A DNA stretch of 64,000 nt from an uncultured Porphyromonas sp. (GTDB lineage: Bacteria; Bacteroidota; Bacteroidia; Bacteroidales; Porphyromonadaceae). Below are positions 51,773-60,749 of the stretch, one piece after another. Made by a program: the position numbers and the translations under genes. Position 1 is the stretch's first letter; each line of letters starts with the position of its first letter. The stretch lies in assembly GCF_938046015.1 (NCBI RefSeq), contig NZ_CALIXW010000046.1, forward strand, positions 69,574-133,573. The letters are read 5' to 3'. The notes under the pieces were generated by a model. The model had not been told where the DNA came from and ran no database searches. It saw nothing but the letters and a program-made list of their open reading frames with translations.

Positions 51773-53935
51773 ATGGCAGTATTAGACAAGATCCGGAGTC
51801 ACTCCGTGCTGCTCGTGGTCGTGATCGGGGTAGCACTCGCTGGCTTCGTGATCGGAGACCTCTTCACCAGTGGACGCACCTTTTGGGACAAGAGCGAGCG
51901 CGTAGCCCTCTCCATCGACGGCAAGGACATCTCCATTGAGGAGTACAGCGCCCGCCTCGAGCAGCTACAGCAGCAGGCTGAGCGTCAGGGACAGAAGATG
52001 GGCGACGAGCAGCGTATGATGCTCAATAATCAGCTCGCGCAGCAGTATATATCGGAGTACGCGCTGACCAAGATCGCCGACAAGGCTGGCGTACAGGTCA
52101 CCGACGACGAGCTCTATGCACTGCTCACCGGTAAGGGGATCTCACCCTCGCCGCTGGCTGTCCAGTTCTTCGGCTCGGCCGATGAGAAGCAGATCAACGA
52201 GTTCATCCGCCAGCTCTCCGACAAGCAGATAGCCGCTGCTCCCGCAGACCAGCGTGACCAGCTCAAGAGCCTGCAGCAGCAGTTCATCGCCCTGCAGCAG
52301 CAGGTGCGCGTACAGCGTCTGCAGGAGAAGATCGGTACGCTGCTCTCGCGTAGCTTCAAGATCAACGACCTCGACCGCGAGCTCGCCCTCGGGGGCGCCT
52401 CTCGCAGCGTAGCACTGGTACGTAGCGCGGCGAGCATGATCACCGACGCCGCTGCCAAGCCCAGCGATGAGGAGGTACAGAAGTACTACGACGGGCACAA
52501 GGACTTCTTCCGTATGCAGAGCCCCATGGCTGAGGTCAGCTACATCAGCGTGCAGGTCGTGCCCTCGCAGGCCGACTACCAGGCAGCTGCCGAGGAGAAG
52601 GCTAAGGCCGTAGCTGAGCTGCGCGCCGCCAGCACCGTCCCCGCCGTCGAGTCTGCCCTGCGTGCCTACGCCTCGTCCAATAAGTTCTTCGATAAGAGCT
52701 ACCTCACTGGTGAGGAGCTCGACCAGCTCGGCCTCGGTGCCGATCAGGTAGCCTTCGTCAAGAGTGCTGCCGTAGGTGAGGTCAGCGATCCTCAGCTCGT
52801 CAACGACCGCTATGACATCGTCAAGCTCGTAGGCAAGAAGGCCGCCCCCTCGGCCCTCGGCCTGCGTATGATCGTCCTGAGCGACAGCGTCAAGGGGCGT
52901 GCCGATAGCCTCGTGGCTCAGCTCGGCTCGGGCGCTAGCTTCGCCGACCTAGCGCGCAAGTACAGCCTCGACCAGCAGTCGGCAGCTCAGGGCGGGCTCA
53001 TCACGATGCCCAACCGCATGGGCCTGGTCGATAGCACCTTCTCCGAATTCACCCTCAGCCAGCTCGGCGCTCAGTCGGGTCTTGCTCTGGATACTCTCTA
53101 CAAGGTGCCCGTCGGTACGGTCGTCCGCCTCGGTCAGGCTCCTATGACCATCCTGCTGCGCGCTGAGAACGCTCAGCCCGCGGTCGAGAAGTACCAGCTG
53201 GCCTACGTCTCCCTGGAGGCTACCTTCTCTCCCGAGACCTACAATGCCAAGTACGCGGCGATGAACAAGATCCTCGGTGCAGGCGGTGGCTTCGACGCCA
53301 TGGCCCAGCGCGCACAGAAGGAAGGCTTCAGCGTCACTCGTGGGGTAGCCGTCGAGACGGGTTCGCCCATGCTCGGCCAGATCCCCAGCTCGCGCCCCAT
53401 CGTCACCTGGGCCCTCGGTGCCAAGGATGGTGAGGTGAGCCCCAAGCTCTACACCTGCGGTACGGACTACCTCGTGATCCCCGCCGTCGGCAAGCACACG
53501 CCTGCAGGCTTCGCTCCCCTCTCCGTCGTCAAGGAGCAGATCGTAGCTAAGCTGATGAGCGAGAAGAAGGCCCAGCAGCTCGTCAAGCAGCTCGAGGCCA
53601 AGAAGCTCAGCACGCTGGAGGCCTACGCCGAGGCGATGCAGAGCAAGGTCGACACCCTCGTGGACGTCAACTATATCGTACGCGGCAGCGAGCCCGCAGC
53701 CTTCAACGGCTATGCGATGACCACTGCCCTGGGCAAGCTCTCCAAGCCCTTTGCAGGCTCCAACAGCGAAGTCTTCGTCCTGCAGCCCATCAGCGCCACG
53801 CCCGTAGACAAGGCAGCTTCGGCCGCCGCTCTCAAGCAGCAGGAGCTCGGCCAGGCTCGTCAGTACAGCTATCAGGCCTTCGCGGACTTCATCCAGCGCC
53901 TCAAGATCAAGGATAATCGCGCCCGCTTCTACTAG
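51773..53935 (+). CDS. ppiD: periplasmic folding chaperone / peptidyl-prolyl isomerase PpiD
   Basis: 720 residues. A single N-terminal membrane anchor (about 10-30, SVLLVVVIGVALAGFVIGDLF), then a SurA-N-like chaperone segment at about 45-240 and one parvulin domain near 350-440 (ALGLRMIVLSDSVKGRADSLVAQL, FADLARKYSLDQQSAAQGGLI). The remainder is helical with a second, degenerate parvulin-like part. PpiD sits at the inner membrane next to SecYEG and assists outer-membrane and exported proteins on emergence. Length close to that of Bacteroides homologs. Flanked by its own promoter and a terminator, so monocistronic. Confidence 0.9.
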   Translation: MAVLDKIRSHSVLLVVVIGVALAGFVIGDLFTSGRTFWDKSERVALSIDGKDISIEEYSARLEQLQQQAERQGQKMGDEQRMMLNNQLAQQYISEYALTKIADKAGVQVTDDELYALLTGKGISPSPLAVQFFGSADEKQINEFIRQLSDKQIAAAPADQRDQLKSLQQQFIALQQQVRVQRLQEKIGTLLSRSFKINDLDRELALGGASRSVALVRSAASMITDAAAKPSDEEVQKYYDGHKDFFRMQSPMAEVSYISVQVVPSQADYQAAAEEKAKAVAELRAASTVPAVESALRAYASSNKFFDKSYLTGEELDQLGLGADQVAFVKSAAVGEVSDPQLVNDRYDIVKLVGKKAAPSALGLRMIVLSDSVKGRADSLVAQLGSGASFADLARKYSLDQQSAAQGGLITMPNRMGLVDSTFSEFTLSQLGAQSGLALDTLYKVPVGTVVRLGQAPMTILLRAENAQPAVEKYQLAYVSLEATFSPETYNAKYAAMNKILGAGGGFDAMAQRAQKEGFSVTRGVAVETGSPMLGQIPSSRPIVTWALGAKDGEVSPKLYTCGTDYLVIPAVGKHTPAGFAPLSVVKEQIVAKLMSEKKAQQLVKQLEAKKLSTLEAYAEAMQSKVDTLVDVNYIVRGSEPAAFNGYAMTTALGKLSKPFAGSNSEVFVLQPISATPVDKAASAAALKQQELGQARQYSYQAFADFIQRLKIKDNRARFY

Positions 53936-53974
53936 ATCTGGGAGCGAACCTATAGGCGCCTAGCTAGTTACTAT

Positions 53975-54013
53975 AAAGGCTGCCCGCGGCGTCCTATCGC
54001 CCCGGGCAGCCTT
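53975..54013 (+). terminator. hairpin after ppiD
   Basis: AAGGCTGCCCG (53976-53986) pairs with CGGGCAGCCTT (54003-54013). It ends 29 bases before rlmN. The T-run is short. Confidence 0.75.
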
Positions 54014-54042
54014 CATCATTGATCCTCCCTGAACTTCCCCTT

Positions 54043-55098
54043 ATGATGCCCACCACAGGCAAGAAAATACTCCTAGGACTGAGTCTCGAGCAGCTGACGC
54101 AGCTGGCCGAGGAGCTCGGTATGCCCCGCTTCACCGGTAAGCAGCTCGCAGGCTGGCTCTATGACAAGCGCGTCACGAGCATCGAGGAGATGAGTAACAT
54201 CTCCAAGGCCAACCGTGAGCGCCTCAGCGAGCACTACGAGGTGGGGCGCAGTGCCCCCGTCACCAGCGAGCTCTCCAAGGACGGCACGCGCAAGTACCTC
54301 TTCCGTGTCCGCTCGGGCGGACTTGTCGAGGCCGTCTTCATCCCCGACGGCGACCGCGCTACCCTCTGCATCTCCTCGCAGGTGGGCTGTAAGATGGACT
54401 GCCTCTTCTGCATGACGGGCAAGCAGGGCTTCAAGGGCAACCTCTCCGCGGGCGAGATCATCAACCAGGTGCTCTCCGTCGAGGAGTCGGCCGAGCTCAC
54501 CAACATAGTATATATGGGTATGGGCGAGCCGCTGGACAATGCTACGAACGTGCTGGAGAGCATCGCCGTGATGACCTCCAGCTGGGGGCTGGCTTGGTCG
54601 CCCAAGCGCATCACCCTCTCTACCGTCGGGGTGCGCCGCGGCCTGGAGCGCTTCCTCAGTGAGACGAGCTGCCACCTGGCGGTATCGCTGCACAACCCCT
54701 TCCACGAGGGGCGCCTCGAGCTGATGCCTGCTGAAGGGGGGCTGCCGCTGGAGCAGACGCTGGAGATGATCCGCCAGGCGGACTTCACGGGGCAGCGTCG
54801 CGTGTCCTTCGAGTATATTGTCTTCGAGGGCGTCAATGATAGCCGCGCCCACGCCGAGGAGCTAGCGCGCCTCCTGCGCGGCATCCCTTGTCGCATCAAC
54901 CTCATCCCCTTCCACCAGATCCCCAACGTGCCGCTGCGCCCGCTAGCCGCTGCTGGCATGGAGCAGTTCAAGCGCTGGCTGGAGGCTCGTGGCTACACCA
55001 CGACGATCCGCACCTCGCGCGGCGAGGATATCTCCGCCGCCTGCGGCATGCTCTCCACGAAGGAGCAGATGGCCGAGGCCTCCGCCTCTGCCTCCTAG
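54043..55098 (+). CDS. rlmN: 23S rRNA/tRNA adenine-C2 methyltransferase RlmN
   Basis: 351 residues from the ATG at 54043 (ATG at 54046 equally possible); a TTG further upstream lies inside the preceding hairpin and is unlikely. Radical-SAM Cys116, Cys120 and Cys123 in GCKMDCLFC, the FMGMGEPL-type block YMGMGEPLDN, the methyl-carrying and resolving Cys near 337 in EDISAACGML. It methylates A2503 of 23S rRNA and A37 of some tRNAs. The C-terminus is a short Ala/Ser tail. Complete. Confidence 0.95.
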   Translation: MMPTTGKKILLGLSLEQLTQLAEELGMPRFTGKQLAGWLYDKRVTSIEEMSNISKANRERLSEHYEVGRSAPVTSELSKDGTRKYLFRVRSGGLVEAVFIPDGDRATLCISSQVGCKMDCLFCMTGKQGFKGNLSAGEIINQVLSVEESAELTNIVYMGMGEPLDNATNVLESIAVMTSSWGLAWSPKRITLSTVGVRRGLERFLSETSCHLAVSLHNPFHEGRLELMPAEGGLPLEQTLEMIRQADFTGQRRVSFEYIVFEGVNDSRAHAEELARLLRGIPCRINLIPFHQIPNVPLRPLAAAGMEQFKRWLEARGYTTTIRTSRGEDISAACGMLSTKEQMAEASASAS

Positions 55099-55225
55099 CC
55101 CTCTGCCCTCCCTCCGTGTCAGCTGCGGCACAGTCTCGCCCGACGTTGGCTGAGGATGGGCACACTGTGCGAGGCTATATCCTACAGCCTGAGCGTACTT
55201 GTTAGGCTTTGCTTGCCCTTTTCAT

Positions 55226-55233
55226 TATCTTTG
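55226..55233 (+). promoter_or_regulatory. -7 element of the GT32 gene promoter
   Basis: TATCTTTG, 58 bases before the glycosyltransferase ATG. A TTG 24 bases upstream (55199-55201) is slightly too far for the usual spacing. Confidence 0.55.
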
Positions 55234-55291
55234 TGGCAGCTGGCTGATAAGCCACTAGTACCTTGCTGGTGCTGAATTGAAGTGTGGACTA

Positions 55292-56176
55292 ATGAGTGTC
55301 AATTATCAAGAGTTAGTACCCCAGAAGGCATTGGGGAAGGAGATAAGCCGTAATATCTTCCAGACGTACCGGACGAAGGTAGGCCTGCCTCCCGAGATCG
55401 AGCAGAACATAGAGTACCTCCAGCAGAGCAATCCAGAGTACAGCTATCGTCTCTTTGACGACGCAGACATCAAGGAGTTCATCCTTGAGTACTATGGAGA
55501 GGCGATCTGGGGCTACTATCAGCGTATCTCACCTGTCTATGGAGCCGCGCGTGCCGACTTCTTCCGCTACCTTCTCGTCTACCAATTCGGAGGGGTATAT
55601 CTAGATATTAAGTCCTCCTTGGATAGACCGCTTCGCGAAGTGCTGCTGGCAGAAGATCGCTTTATACTGACGCATTGGGACAACCTGCCGGGAGGTCAGT
55701 ACGAGGGTATAGGGATTTTCTCAGAAGTCTCCTCTCTGCCTCGTGGCGAGTACATCCAGTGGGCTATCATCTCTGTGGCGGGCCATCCTTTCCTTAGGGC
55801 TGTTATTCTGCAGATGCTTCGCAATATCGACGAGTACAATCCCTTCCGGAACGGCGCTGGCCTATGGGGAGTGCTGCGTACTACTGGGCCTGTCATGTAC
55901 ACCAAGACCATAGAGGCGATGCGCTCTGGCTTCGTCGAGGGGCAGGACTACCGCCTGCTGGATAGACCGCAGGACATAGGTCTACGCTATTCCATATACG
56001 ATACCTTCGGCGTCTATGGACATAAGGTAGCCCTCAAGGCGAACTACAATAGAGCCTACACTCCTATTGTCGCTACGCCCGATCGCCCCATCTATGCTAA
56101 GTGTGCCAAGGCCTATCTCTTCATGCGTCTGGCCATCCTTGTCCTCCGCGACAAGATCGTCTCATGCTTCCGCTAG
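55292..56176 (+). CDS. GT32 family glycosyltransferase
   Basis: 294 residues from the ATG at 55292; the TTG at 55277 is a less likely start. Gly_transf_sug/OCH1-type features: ISRNIFQTYRTKVGLPPEIEQNI near residue 20, a PEYSYRLFDDADIKEFI block, then AARADFFRYLLVYQFGGVYLDIKSSL with the D-x-D equivalent YLDIK near 110. Such enzymes add sugars to capsule or lipopolysaccharide side chains. Codon usage is less G+C-rich than that of flanking genes. It stands alone, without other polysaccharide genes, behind its own promoter. No membrane segment apart from a weak hydrophobic C-terminus. Sugar specificity unknown. Confidence 0.85.
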   Translation: MSVNYQELVPQKALGKEISRNIFQTYRTKVGLPPEIEQNIEYLQQSNPEYSYRLFDDADIKEFILEYYGEAIWGYYQRISPVYGAARADFFRYLLVYQFGGVYLDIKSSLDRPLREVLLAEDRFILTHWDNLPGGQYEGIGIFSEVSSLPRGEYIQWAIISVAGHPFLRAVILQMLRNIDEYNPFRNGAGLWGVLRTTGPVMYTKTIEAMRSGFVEGQDYRLLDRPQDIGLRYSIYDTFGVYGHKVALKANYNRAYTPIVATPDRPIYAKCAKAYLFMRLAILVLRDKIVSCFR

Positions 56177-56282
56177 CATACGATCTTCGCGCCTACGAGC
56201 TAAGGTGATTTAGTTCGTAGGCTATACCTTATCCCTCCTCTCCTTTTGCGCTCAGCCTGCCGAAGGCTGCCCTCCTTTAGCG

Positions 56283-57401
56283 ATGATCCTCCGACGGCTT
56301 CACCTCGTCAACTTTAAGAGCATAGCAGCAGCCAGCTGCACCTTCTCCCCCAAGGTTAACTGCCTCATCGGGCTCAACGGCATGGGGAAGACCAACCTGC
56401 TGGATGCCCTGCACTACCTGGCCTTCACGAAGAGCCACCTACCCATCACGGACAGTCTCGCGGTACGGCGTGGGGCGGAGTCTGCTGTGCTGGAGGGGAG
56501 CTACGAGAGTGACCACGGCGACGAGCGACAGCTACTCCTGCAGATCCGTCCCGGGCAGCGCAAGATCCTCAAGCGCAACCGCAAGGAGTACGGTCGCCTC
56601 AGTGAGCATATCGGTGCCTTCCCCCTAGTCATCATCTCCCCGCAGGACTATCAGCTGATCCTCGGGGGAAGTGAAGAGCGTCGTCGCTTCCTTGACCGAC
56701 AGCTCGCTCAGCAGGACAGCGTCTACATGGCAGCCCTCACGCAGTACCATCGCGTGCTGGAGCAGCGCAATAGCCTGCTGAAGGCGCGCACGGCCTCACC
56801 CTCCGTCCTGGAGGTGCTCGACCTACAGCTCGACCAAGTTGCCCCCATCATCTACGAGCGCCGTCAGCGCTTCGTGGAGGACTTCGTACCCCTCTTCCAG
56901 CAGTACTACAGCGCCATCAGCGGCGAGCAGGAGGAGGTGCGCCTGAGCTATCAGACGACACTCCACAGCTCGGGCGGGCAGCTCCTGGAGGCACTGCGGG
57001 CGGCACGGCAGATCGACCAAGCCCTTGGCCACAGCTCGGTCGGGCTACACCGCGATGACCTCCTGATGGAGCTCGAGGGCGAGCTCATCCGCAAGGTAGG
57101 CTCGGAAGGGCAGCGTAAGACCTACCTCATCGCCCTGAAGTTCGCCCAGTACACCCTCCTCTCTCGATCCAATCCCGAGCGGCCGCTACTGCTGCTGGAC
57201 GACATCTTCGACAAGCTGGATGCCGCCCGTGTGGAGCGTATCATCGGGCTTGTGGGAGGCAGCGACTTCGGTCAGATCTTCATCACCGACACGAATCGCA
57301 AGTACCTCGACGAGATCATCAAGAGCTGGGGGGAGGACTATCGGCTCTTCGAGGTCGAGGAGGGCATCATCACACAGACCGCAGGCGATGCGACGGAGTG
57401 A
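56283..57401 (+). CDS. recF: DNA replication and repair protein RecF
   Basis: 372 residues. SMC-like ABC ATPase: N-terminal MILRRLHLVNFKSI, Walker A GLNGMGKTNLLDALHYL near 30-46, signature region EGQRKTYLIALKFAQY near 280, Walker B PLLLLDDIFDKLDAAR near 302-317 and the D-loop/His-switch ITDTNRKYLD. RecF loads RecA at single-strand gaps with RecO and RecR. Its 3' end overlaps the next gene by 14 bases. Complete and standard length. Confidence 0.96.
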   Translation: MILRRLHLVNFKSIAAASCTFSPKVNCLIGLNGMGKTNLLDALHYLAFTKSHLPITDSLAVRRGAESAVLEGSYESDHGDERQLLLQIRPGQRKILKRNRKEYGRLSEHIGAFPLVIISPQDYQLILGGSEERRRFLDRQLAQQDSVYMAALTQYHRVLEQRNSLLKARTASPSVLEVLDLQLDQVAPIIYERRQRFVEDFVPLFQQYYSAISGEQEEVRLSYQTTLHSSGGQLLEALRAARQIDQALGHSSVGLHRDDLLMELEGELIRKVGSEGQRKTYLIALKFAQYTLLSRSNPERPLLLLDDIFDKLDAARVERIIGLVGGSDFGQIFITDTNRKYLDEIIKSWGEDYRLFEVEEGIITQTAGDATE

Positions 57402-57678
57402 GACCCTCAGCCTACAGGCAGCACTGGCGCAGCTCTGGGATGAGGACCCTGAGCTCTATGAGCACATGCTGGAGCGCCAGCTCCTCGATCAGCTCCCCAC
57501 GCTGCTGGGGGTACTGGGGCGCTACCTCCAGGAGGCAAGCATTGACGACGGCGTGCTGCGCCTCAGGATGACTTCGGCTGCCGCGAGGCAGGAACTCAAT
57601 ATGCGACTTAATCCGCTGCGGGAGCAGCTCAACCGTGCCGTGCGTGCCGAGCTGGTACGCATCATCCAAGTCTTCTAA
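57388..57678 (+). CDS. dciA: DUF721 / DciA-like helicase-associated protein
   Basis: 96 residues from the ATG at 57388, overlapping the end of recF by 14 bases in another frame; the frame is open further upstream, but only as a shadow of recF. KH-like DUF721 fold: LQAALAQLW at the start, LGRYLQEASIDDGVLRLRMTSAAARQELNMRLNPLREQLNRAVRAELVRIIQVF, that is a strand-helix core with the typical S-x-x-x-x-x-E-L helix. DciA loads replicative helicase DnaB in bacteria without DnaC, so a recF-dciA pairing is sensible. Short C-terminal version. Confidence 0.85.
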   Translation: MRRSETLSLQAALAQLWDEDPELYEHMLERQLLDQLPTLLGVLGRYLQEASIDDGVLRLRMTSAAARQELNMRLNPLREQLNRAVRAELVRIIQVF

Positions 57679-57727
57679 GGGGAGCGCCCTCAGGCGGCCG
57701 ACCCCTAGCGCTAAGCCTTAGCGCAGT

Positions 57728-57751
57728 GCTTCGCCTTTGCTTCGGCGAAGC
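57728..57751 (+). terminator. hairpin after recF-dciA
   Basis: GCTTCGCC (57728-57735) pairs with GGCGAAGC (57744-57751), followed by TTTCCTTCC. A modest terminator candidate between dciA and the DUF421 gene. Confidence 0.5.
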
Positions 57752-57796
57752 TTTCCTTCCCTAAGTATTCCCTTAACCCTCAATTCTCTCTACACT

Positions 57797-58492
57797 ATGC
57801 AACAGTATGTAGATATCGCACTCAAGCTCGTCGTCGGCATGATCGGCATCCTCGCCTTCCTCCGCATCACGGGCAAGGCGCAGATGGCACAGATCACTCC
57901 GCTGGATACTGTCAGTGCCTTCGTCATCGGTGCTCTCGTCGGGGGTGTGCTCTACAATCCCGATATGAAGGCGCTGCACATCCTCTTCGCCCTCGCGGTG
58001 TGGACGGTCTTCAATATGTTCATCCGCTTCTGTATGCGCTCGGCCTTCCTGCGTCGCCTCATCAAGGGCGAGAGTGTGTACCTGGTCAAGGGCGGCCTGC
58101 TGAACTTTAAGGCCTTCAAGCGCCACAGCCTCGAGATGGAGCAGTTCCGTGTCCTCCTACGCGAGAAGGGCATCTTCTCCCTCTTTGACCTAGAGGATGT
58201 ACGCTTCGAGACCAACGGGTCGATCACGGTCTCGGAGATCGGCCGTGGCCGTGAGTCTTTCCTCATCGTGAATAATGGGGCGATCGTCGACTCCACCCTT
58301 ACGGCGCTGGGCAAGAGCAGGGAATGGGCGCTGCGCAATATCCAGCGCAACGGCTTCCAGACGCCCTCCGAACTCTTCTGTATGGAGTGGACGCCACACC
58401 ATGGCTTCTACCTCGTGGCCAAGAGCGGGGACGTCAAGCGCGGGGACGAAGAGATCGCCGCAGAGGACATCCCCGACGAGGTGCTGAACTAG
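57797..58492 (+). CDS. DUF421 / YetF family membrane protein
   Basis: 231 residues from the ATG at 57797. Three N-terminal membrane segments (about 8-25, 40-57 and 62-80) with the family motifs RITGKAQMAQITPLD and FVIGALVGGVLY, then a cytoplasmic DUF421 domain at about 90-215 (LVKGGLLNFKAFKRHSLEMEQFRVLLREKGIFSLFDLEDVRFETNGSITV). In YetF-type proteins this domain forms an inner-membrane dimer; role unknown, with links to membrane-lipid or spore-germination functions elsewhere. A ~30-residue acidic C-terminal end follows. Single gene. Confidence 0.87.
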   Translation: MQQYVDIALKLVVGMIGILAFLRITGKAQMAQITPLDTVSAFVIGALVGGVLYNPDMKALHILFALAVWTVFNMFIRFCMRSAFLRRLIKGESVYLVKGGLLNFKAFKRHSLEMEQFRVLLREKGIFSLFDLEDVRFETNGSITVSEIGRGRESFLIVNNGAIVDSTLTALGKSREWALRNIQRNGFQTPSELFCMEWTPHHGFYLVAKSGDVKRGDEEIAAEDIPDEVLN

Positions 58493-58614
58493 GGCGAGGC
58501 TGGGGCAATATACGACAGCCCGGCCCTAAGCCGTTCCTTAGACATGCGGCGCTCCTCGAGCCCGCTAGCTTAGTAATCAATATGTCTTATACCTAACATC
58601 CAGTATCAGCAGGT

Positions 58615-60120
58615 ATGAAGAAGATCCTTAAGAATAGTGTCCTAGTCCTGGGGCTCGCGGCACTCAGCGTCGTCGCCTCGGCCACCACAGTACATGTCCT
58701 AGCGCGTCAAGCGCAGCCCTCCTCGTCCGTCCTGGCAGATGGCACTACCTATACGGGTAGCGATGCCCCGAACTACGGCTTCCAGAATGCCGCCCTCACC
58801 CCCCGCACCGTGGGCTCTGCCCCCGACCTCGTCCCCGCGGCTGAGTCCTCGGTCAAGGCCGTCGTGCATATCAAGGTACAGCAGGCCCAGCAGCAGGAGC
58901 AGCGTCAGATGCTCGATCCCTTCGAATTCTTCTTCGGCGGAGATCCCCGCAGTCAGGCGCGCCAAGCCCGCATAGCCTTCGGCTCGGGCGTCATCATCAG
59001 CCAGGATGGCTACATCATGACCAATAACCACGTGGTCGCTGGCAGCGAGGAGATCACCGTCACGCTCAACGATAACCGTACCTTCAAGGCCAAGCTCATC
59101 GGCCGTGATCCAGGCAGCGACATCGCCCTGATCAAGATCGAGGGTAAGGATCTACCCACCATCCCCTTCGGTGACTCGGACAAGCTCCGCCTTGGCGAAT
59201 GGGTGCTCGCCGTGGGGAATCCCTTCAACCTCACCAGCACCGTCACCGCGGGTATCGTCAGTGCCAAGAGCCGCTCCACGGCCGCTGCGGGCGACCAGCT
59301 CGAGGTCAGCGCCTTCATCCAGACCGATGCGGCCGTCAATAGTGGTAATAGCGGCGGCGCCCTCGTCAATGCCGCAGGCGAACTCGTCGGGATCAACACG
59401 ATGATCTACTCCCAGACGGGCAACTATGCTGGCTACTCCTTCGCCGTGCCCATCAACATCGCTGCCAAGGTCGTCTCCGACATCAAGAGCTACGGCACCG
59501 TGCAGCGCGGCGTCCTTGGGGTCGCAGGCTCCGAGATCACCGAGGAGCTCATCAAGAAGGAAGGCCTCAAGGTCAACTCCGGCTTCTACGTCGCGGACTT
59601 CGCTGAGATCAGCGGAGCGCTGGCCGCAGGGATAGAGAAGGGCGACGTCATCGTTGCCATCGAGGGGCACAAGATCTCCAGCTTCGGACAGCTGCAGGAG
59701 CAGGTCTCTCGCTTCCGTCCAGGGGATACGATCAAGGTCACCGTCAACCGCAAGGGCGTGGAGAAGACCTTCGCCGTCAAGCTGCGTAACAAGGAGGGCG
59801 GCGCCAGCATCCTCAAGCAGAATAGCACGAGCGTCGATGCGCGCCTTGGGGCGAAGATCCGCCAGCTCGAGACGGCTCAGCTGCGCAACTACGGCCTCTC
59901 CTACGGCCTCGTCGTCGAGAGCCTCTCGGCAGGCTCGCTCAAGCGTGCTGGCGTCCGTGAGGGCTTCGTCCTGCTCACGGCCAACGATAGCCCGCTACGT
60001 AGCATCGCCGACCTCAACCGCGCCTTTGGCTCCTCGGCTCAGGCTCGCCGCACGCGTGGCGTCGTCCTGCGCGGCTTCTATCCCGAGTCGGGCGACATCG
60101 TCAGCTACGTCGTCGAATAG
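58615..60120 (+). CDS. degP: HtrA/DegP-type periplasmic serine protease
   Basis: 501 residues. N-terminal signal peptide at about 1-30. Trypsin-like domain with catalytic His139 (TNNHVVAG), Asp169 (GSDIALI) and Ser246 in GNSGGALVN, then PDZ1 near 300-390 (GFYVADFAEISGALAAGIEKGDVIVAIEG) and PDZ2 near 410-495 (YGLVVESLSAGSLKRAGVREGFVLL). This is the complete DegP layout: an ATP-independent protease and chaperone for misfolded envelope proteins. Length is normal for Bacteroidota. It stands alone; a strong terminator follows 133 bases later. Confidence 0.95.
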   Translation: MKKILKNSVLVLGLAALSVVASATTVHVLARQAQPSSSVLADGTTYTGSDAPNYGFQNAALTPRTVGSAPDLVPAAESSVKAVVHIKVQQAQQQEQRQMLDPFEFFFGGDPRSQARQARIAFGSGVIISQDGYIMTNNHVVAGSEEITVTLNDNRTFKAKLIGRDPGSDIALIKIEGKDLPTIPFGDSDKLRLGEWVLAVGNPFNLTSTVTAGIVSAKSRSTAAAGDQLEVSAFIQTDAAVNSGNSGGALVNAAGELVGINTMIYSQTGNYAGYSFAVPINIAAKVVSDIKSYGTVQRGVLGVAGSEITEELIKKEGLKVNSGFYVADFAEISGALAAGIEKGDVIVAIEGHKISSFGQLQEQVSRFRPGDTIKVTVNRKGVEKTFAVKLRNKEGGASILKQNSTSVDARLGAKIRQLETAQLRNYGLSYGLVVESLSAGSLKRAGVREGFVLLTANDSPLRSIADLNRAFGSSAQARRTRGVVLRGFYPESGDIVSYVVE

Positions 60121-60253
60121 CCACAGTTGAGGGTGCCAAGCCCCTCATCAGTTCCCTCGCTTCCCGCGGTAGTCAGTGCCCGCAGCTCTCTAGCTAAGCA
60201 CCTCCACCTCTAACAAGGAAGCTCATCTACCTCCTCTAGGAAGCACCTCCCAT

Positions 60254-60303
60254 AGCGCCCCGCAGCAAGCTCTCTACGATCTTGCCGCGGGGCGCTGCTT
60301 TTT
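60254..60303 (+). terminator. rho-independent terminator after degP
   Basis: AGCGCCCCGC-A-GCAAG (60254-60269) pairs with CTTGC-C-GCGGGGCGCT (60281-60296), then GC and five T (60299-60303). Confidence 0.9.
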
Positions 60304-60358
60304 CCGTCCGTCCGCTCCCTGCCTCCTCCCGTCCCCTTCCCCCCTAGGCCTAGCTGCG

Positions 60359-60616
60359 CATTCCTTACCCATTGCCATCCCCCGCCTTACGCTTCGCTCT
60401 TGCCTGCCTTACCGCTCAGCGGCGCCTCCCTTAGCTCTCAGCGGAGTGACCCTTAGCCCTGCCTCGGATTTCTTATATTACTTTCGCTCAATTCTTACAT
60501 CACTTTCGGGAAAATGTTATATAACTTCTCGTCAATTCTTATATAACTTTCCGCGCATTCTTATATTACTTTTCCCGCTCCCCCTTATCCCTCAGCTCCG
60601 CCCGCCTTATCCCTCC
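60359..60616. repeat. 22-bp-register repeat array with A+T-rich core (array 3, twelve units)
   Basis: Twelve units in unbroken 22-base register: 60359, 60381, 60403, 60425, 60447, 60469, 60491, 60513, 60535, 60557, 60579 and 60601. A+T-rich units occupy 60469-60572 (ATTCTTATATTACTTT type, central unit AATGTTATATAACTTC near-palindromic). G+C units on the left (CCTGCCTTACCGCTCA and relatives) and right (TCCCCCTTATCCCTCA, CCCGCCTTATCCCTCC) share the central TTA. The right end is almost identical to that of array 2. The gaps 60121-60253 and 60617-60682 show nothing else. Confidence 0.92.
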
Positions 60617-60682
60617 GCCTCGCCACACGCCGCTGGCGATACTGCCGCGTGCTGGGACAGAGGGGGCTAGCGGGCTTTTGCG

Positions 60683-60690
60683 TATCTTTG
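60683..60690 (+). promoter_or_regulatory. -7 element of the ychF-mnmG promoter
   Basis: TATCTTTG, 60 bases before the ychF ATG. No TTG at the expected -33 distance. Confidence 0.65.
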
Positions 60691-60749
60691 TATAATAGAG
60701 CTTGGCCGAAAGGCTAAGCGTAGATAGCGTATAACAAGAACAAAGCAAT

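Noticed and set aside
60359..60616. CRISPR array
   Set aside because: The regular spacing is suggestive, but the interval between elements is only 6 bp, the elements vary more than CRISPR repeats, and there are no cas genes in the window.
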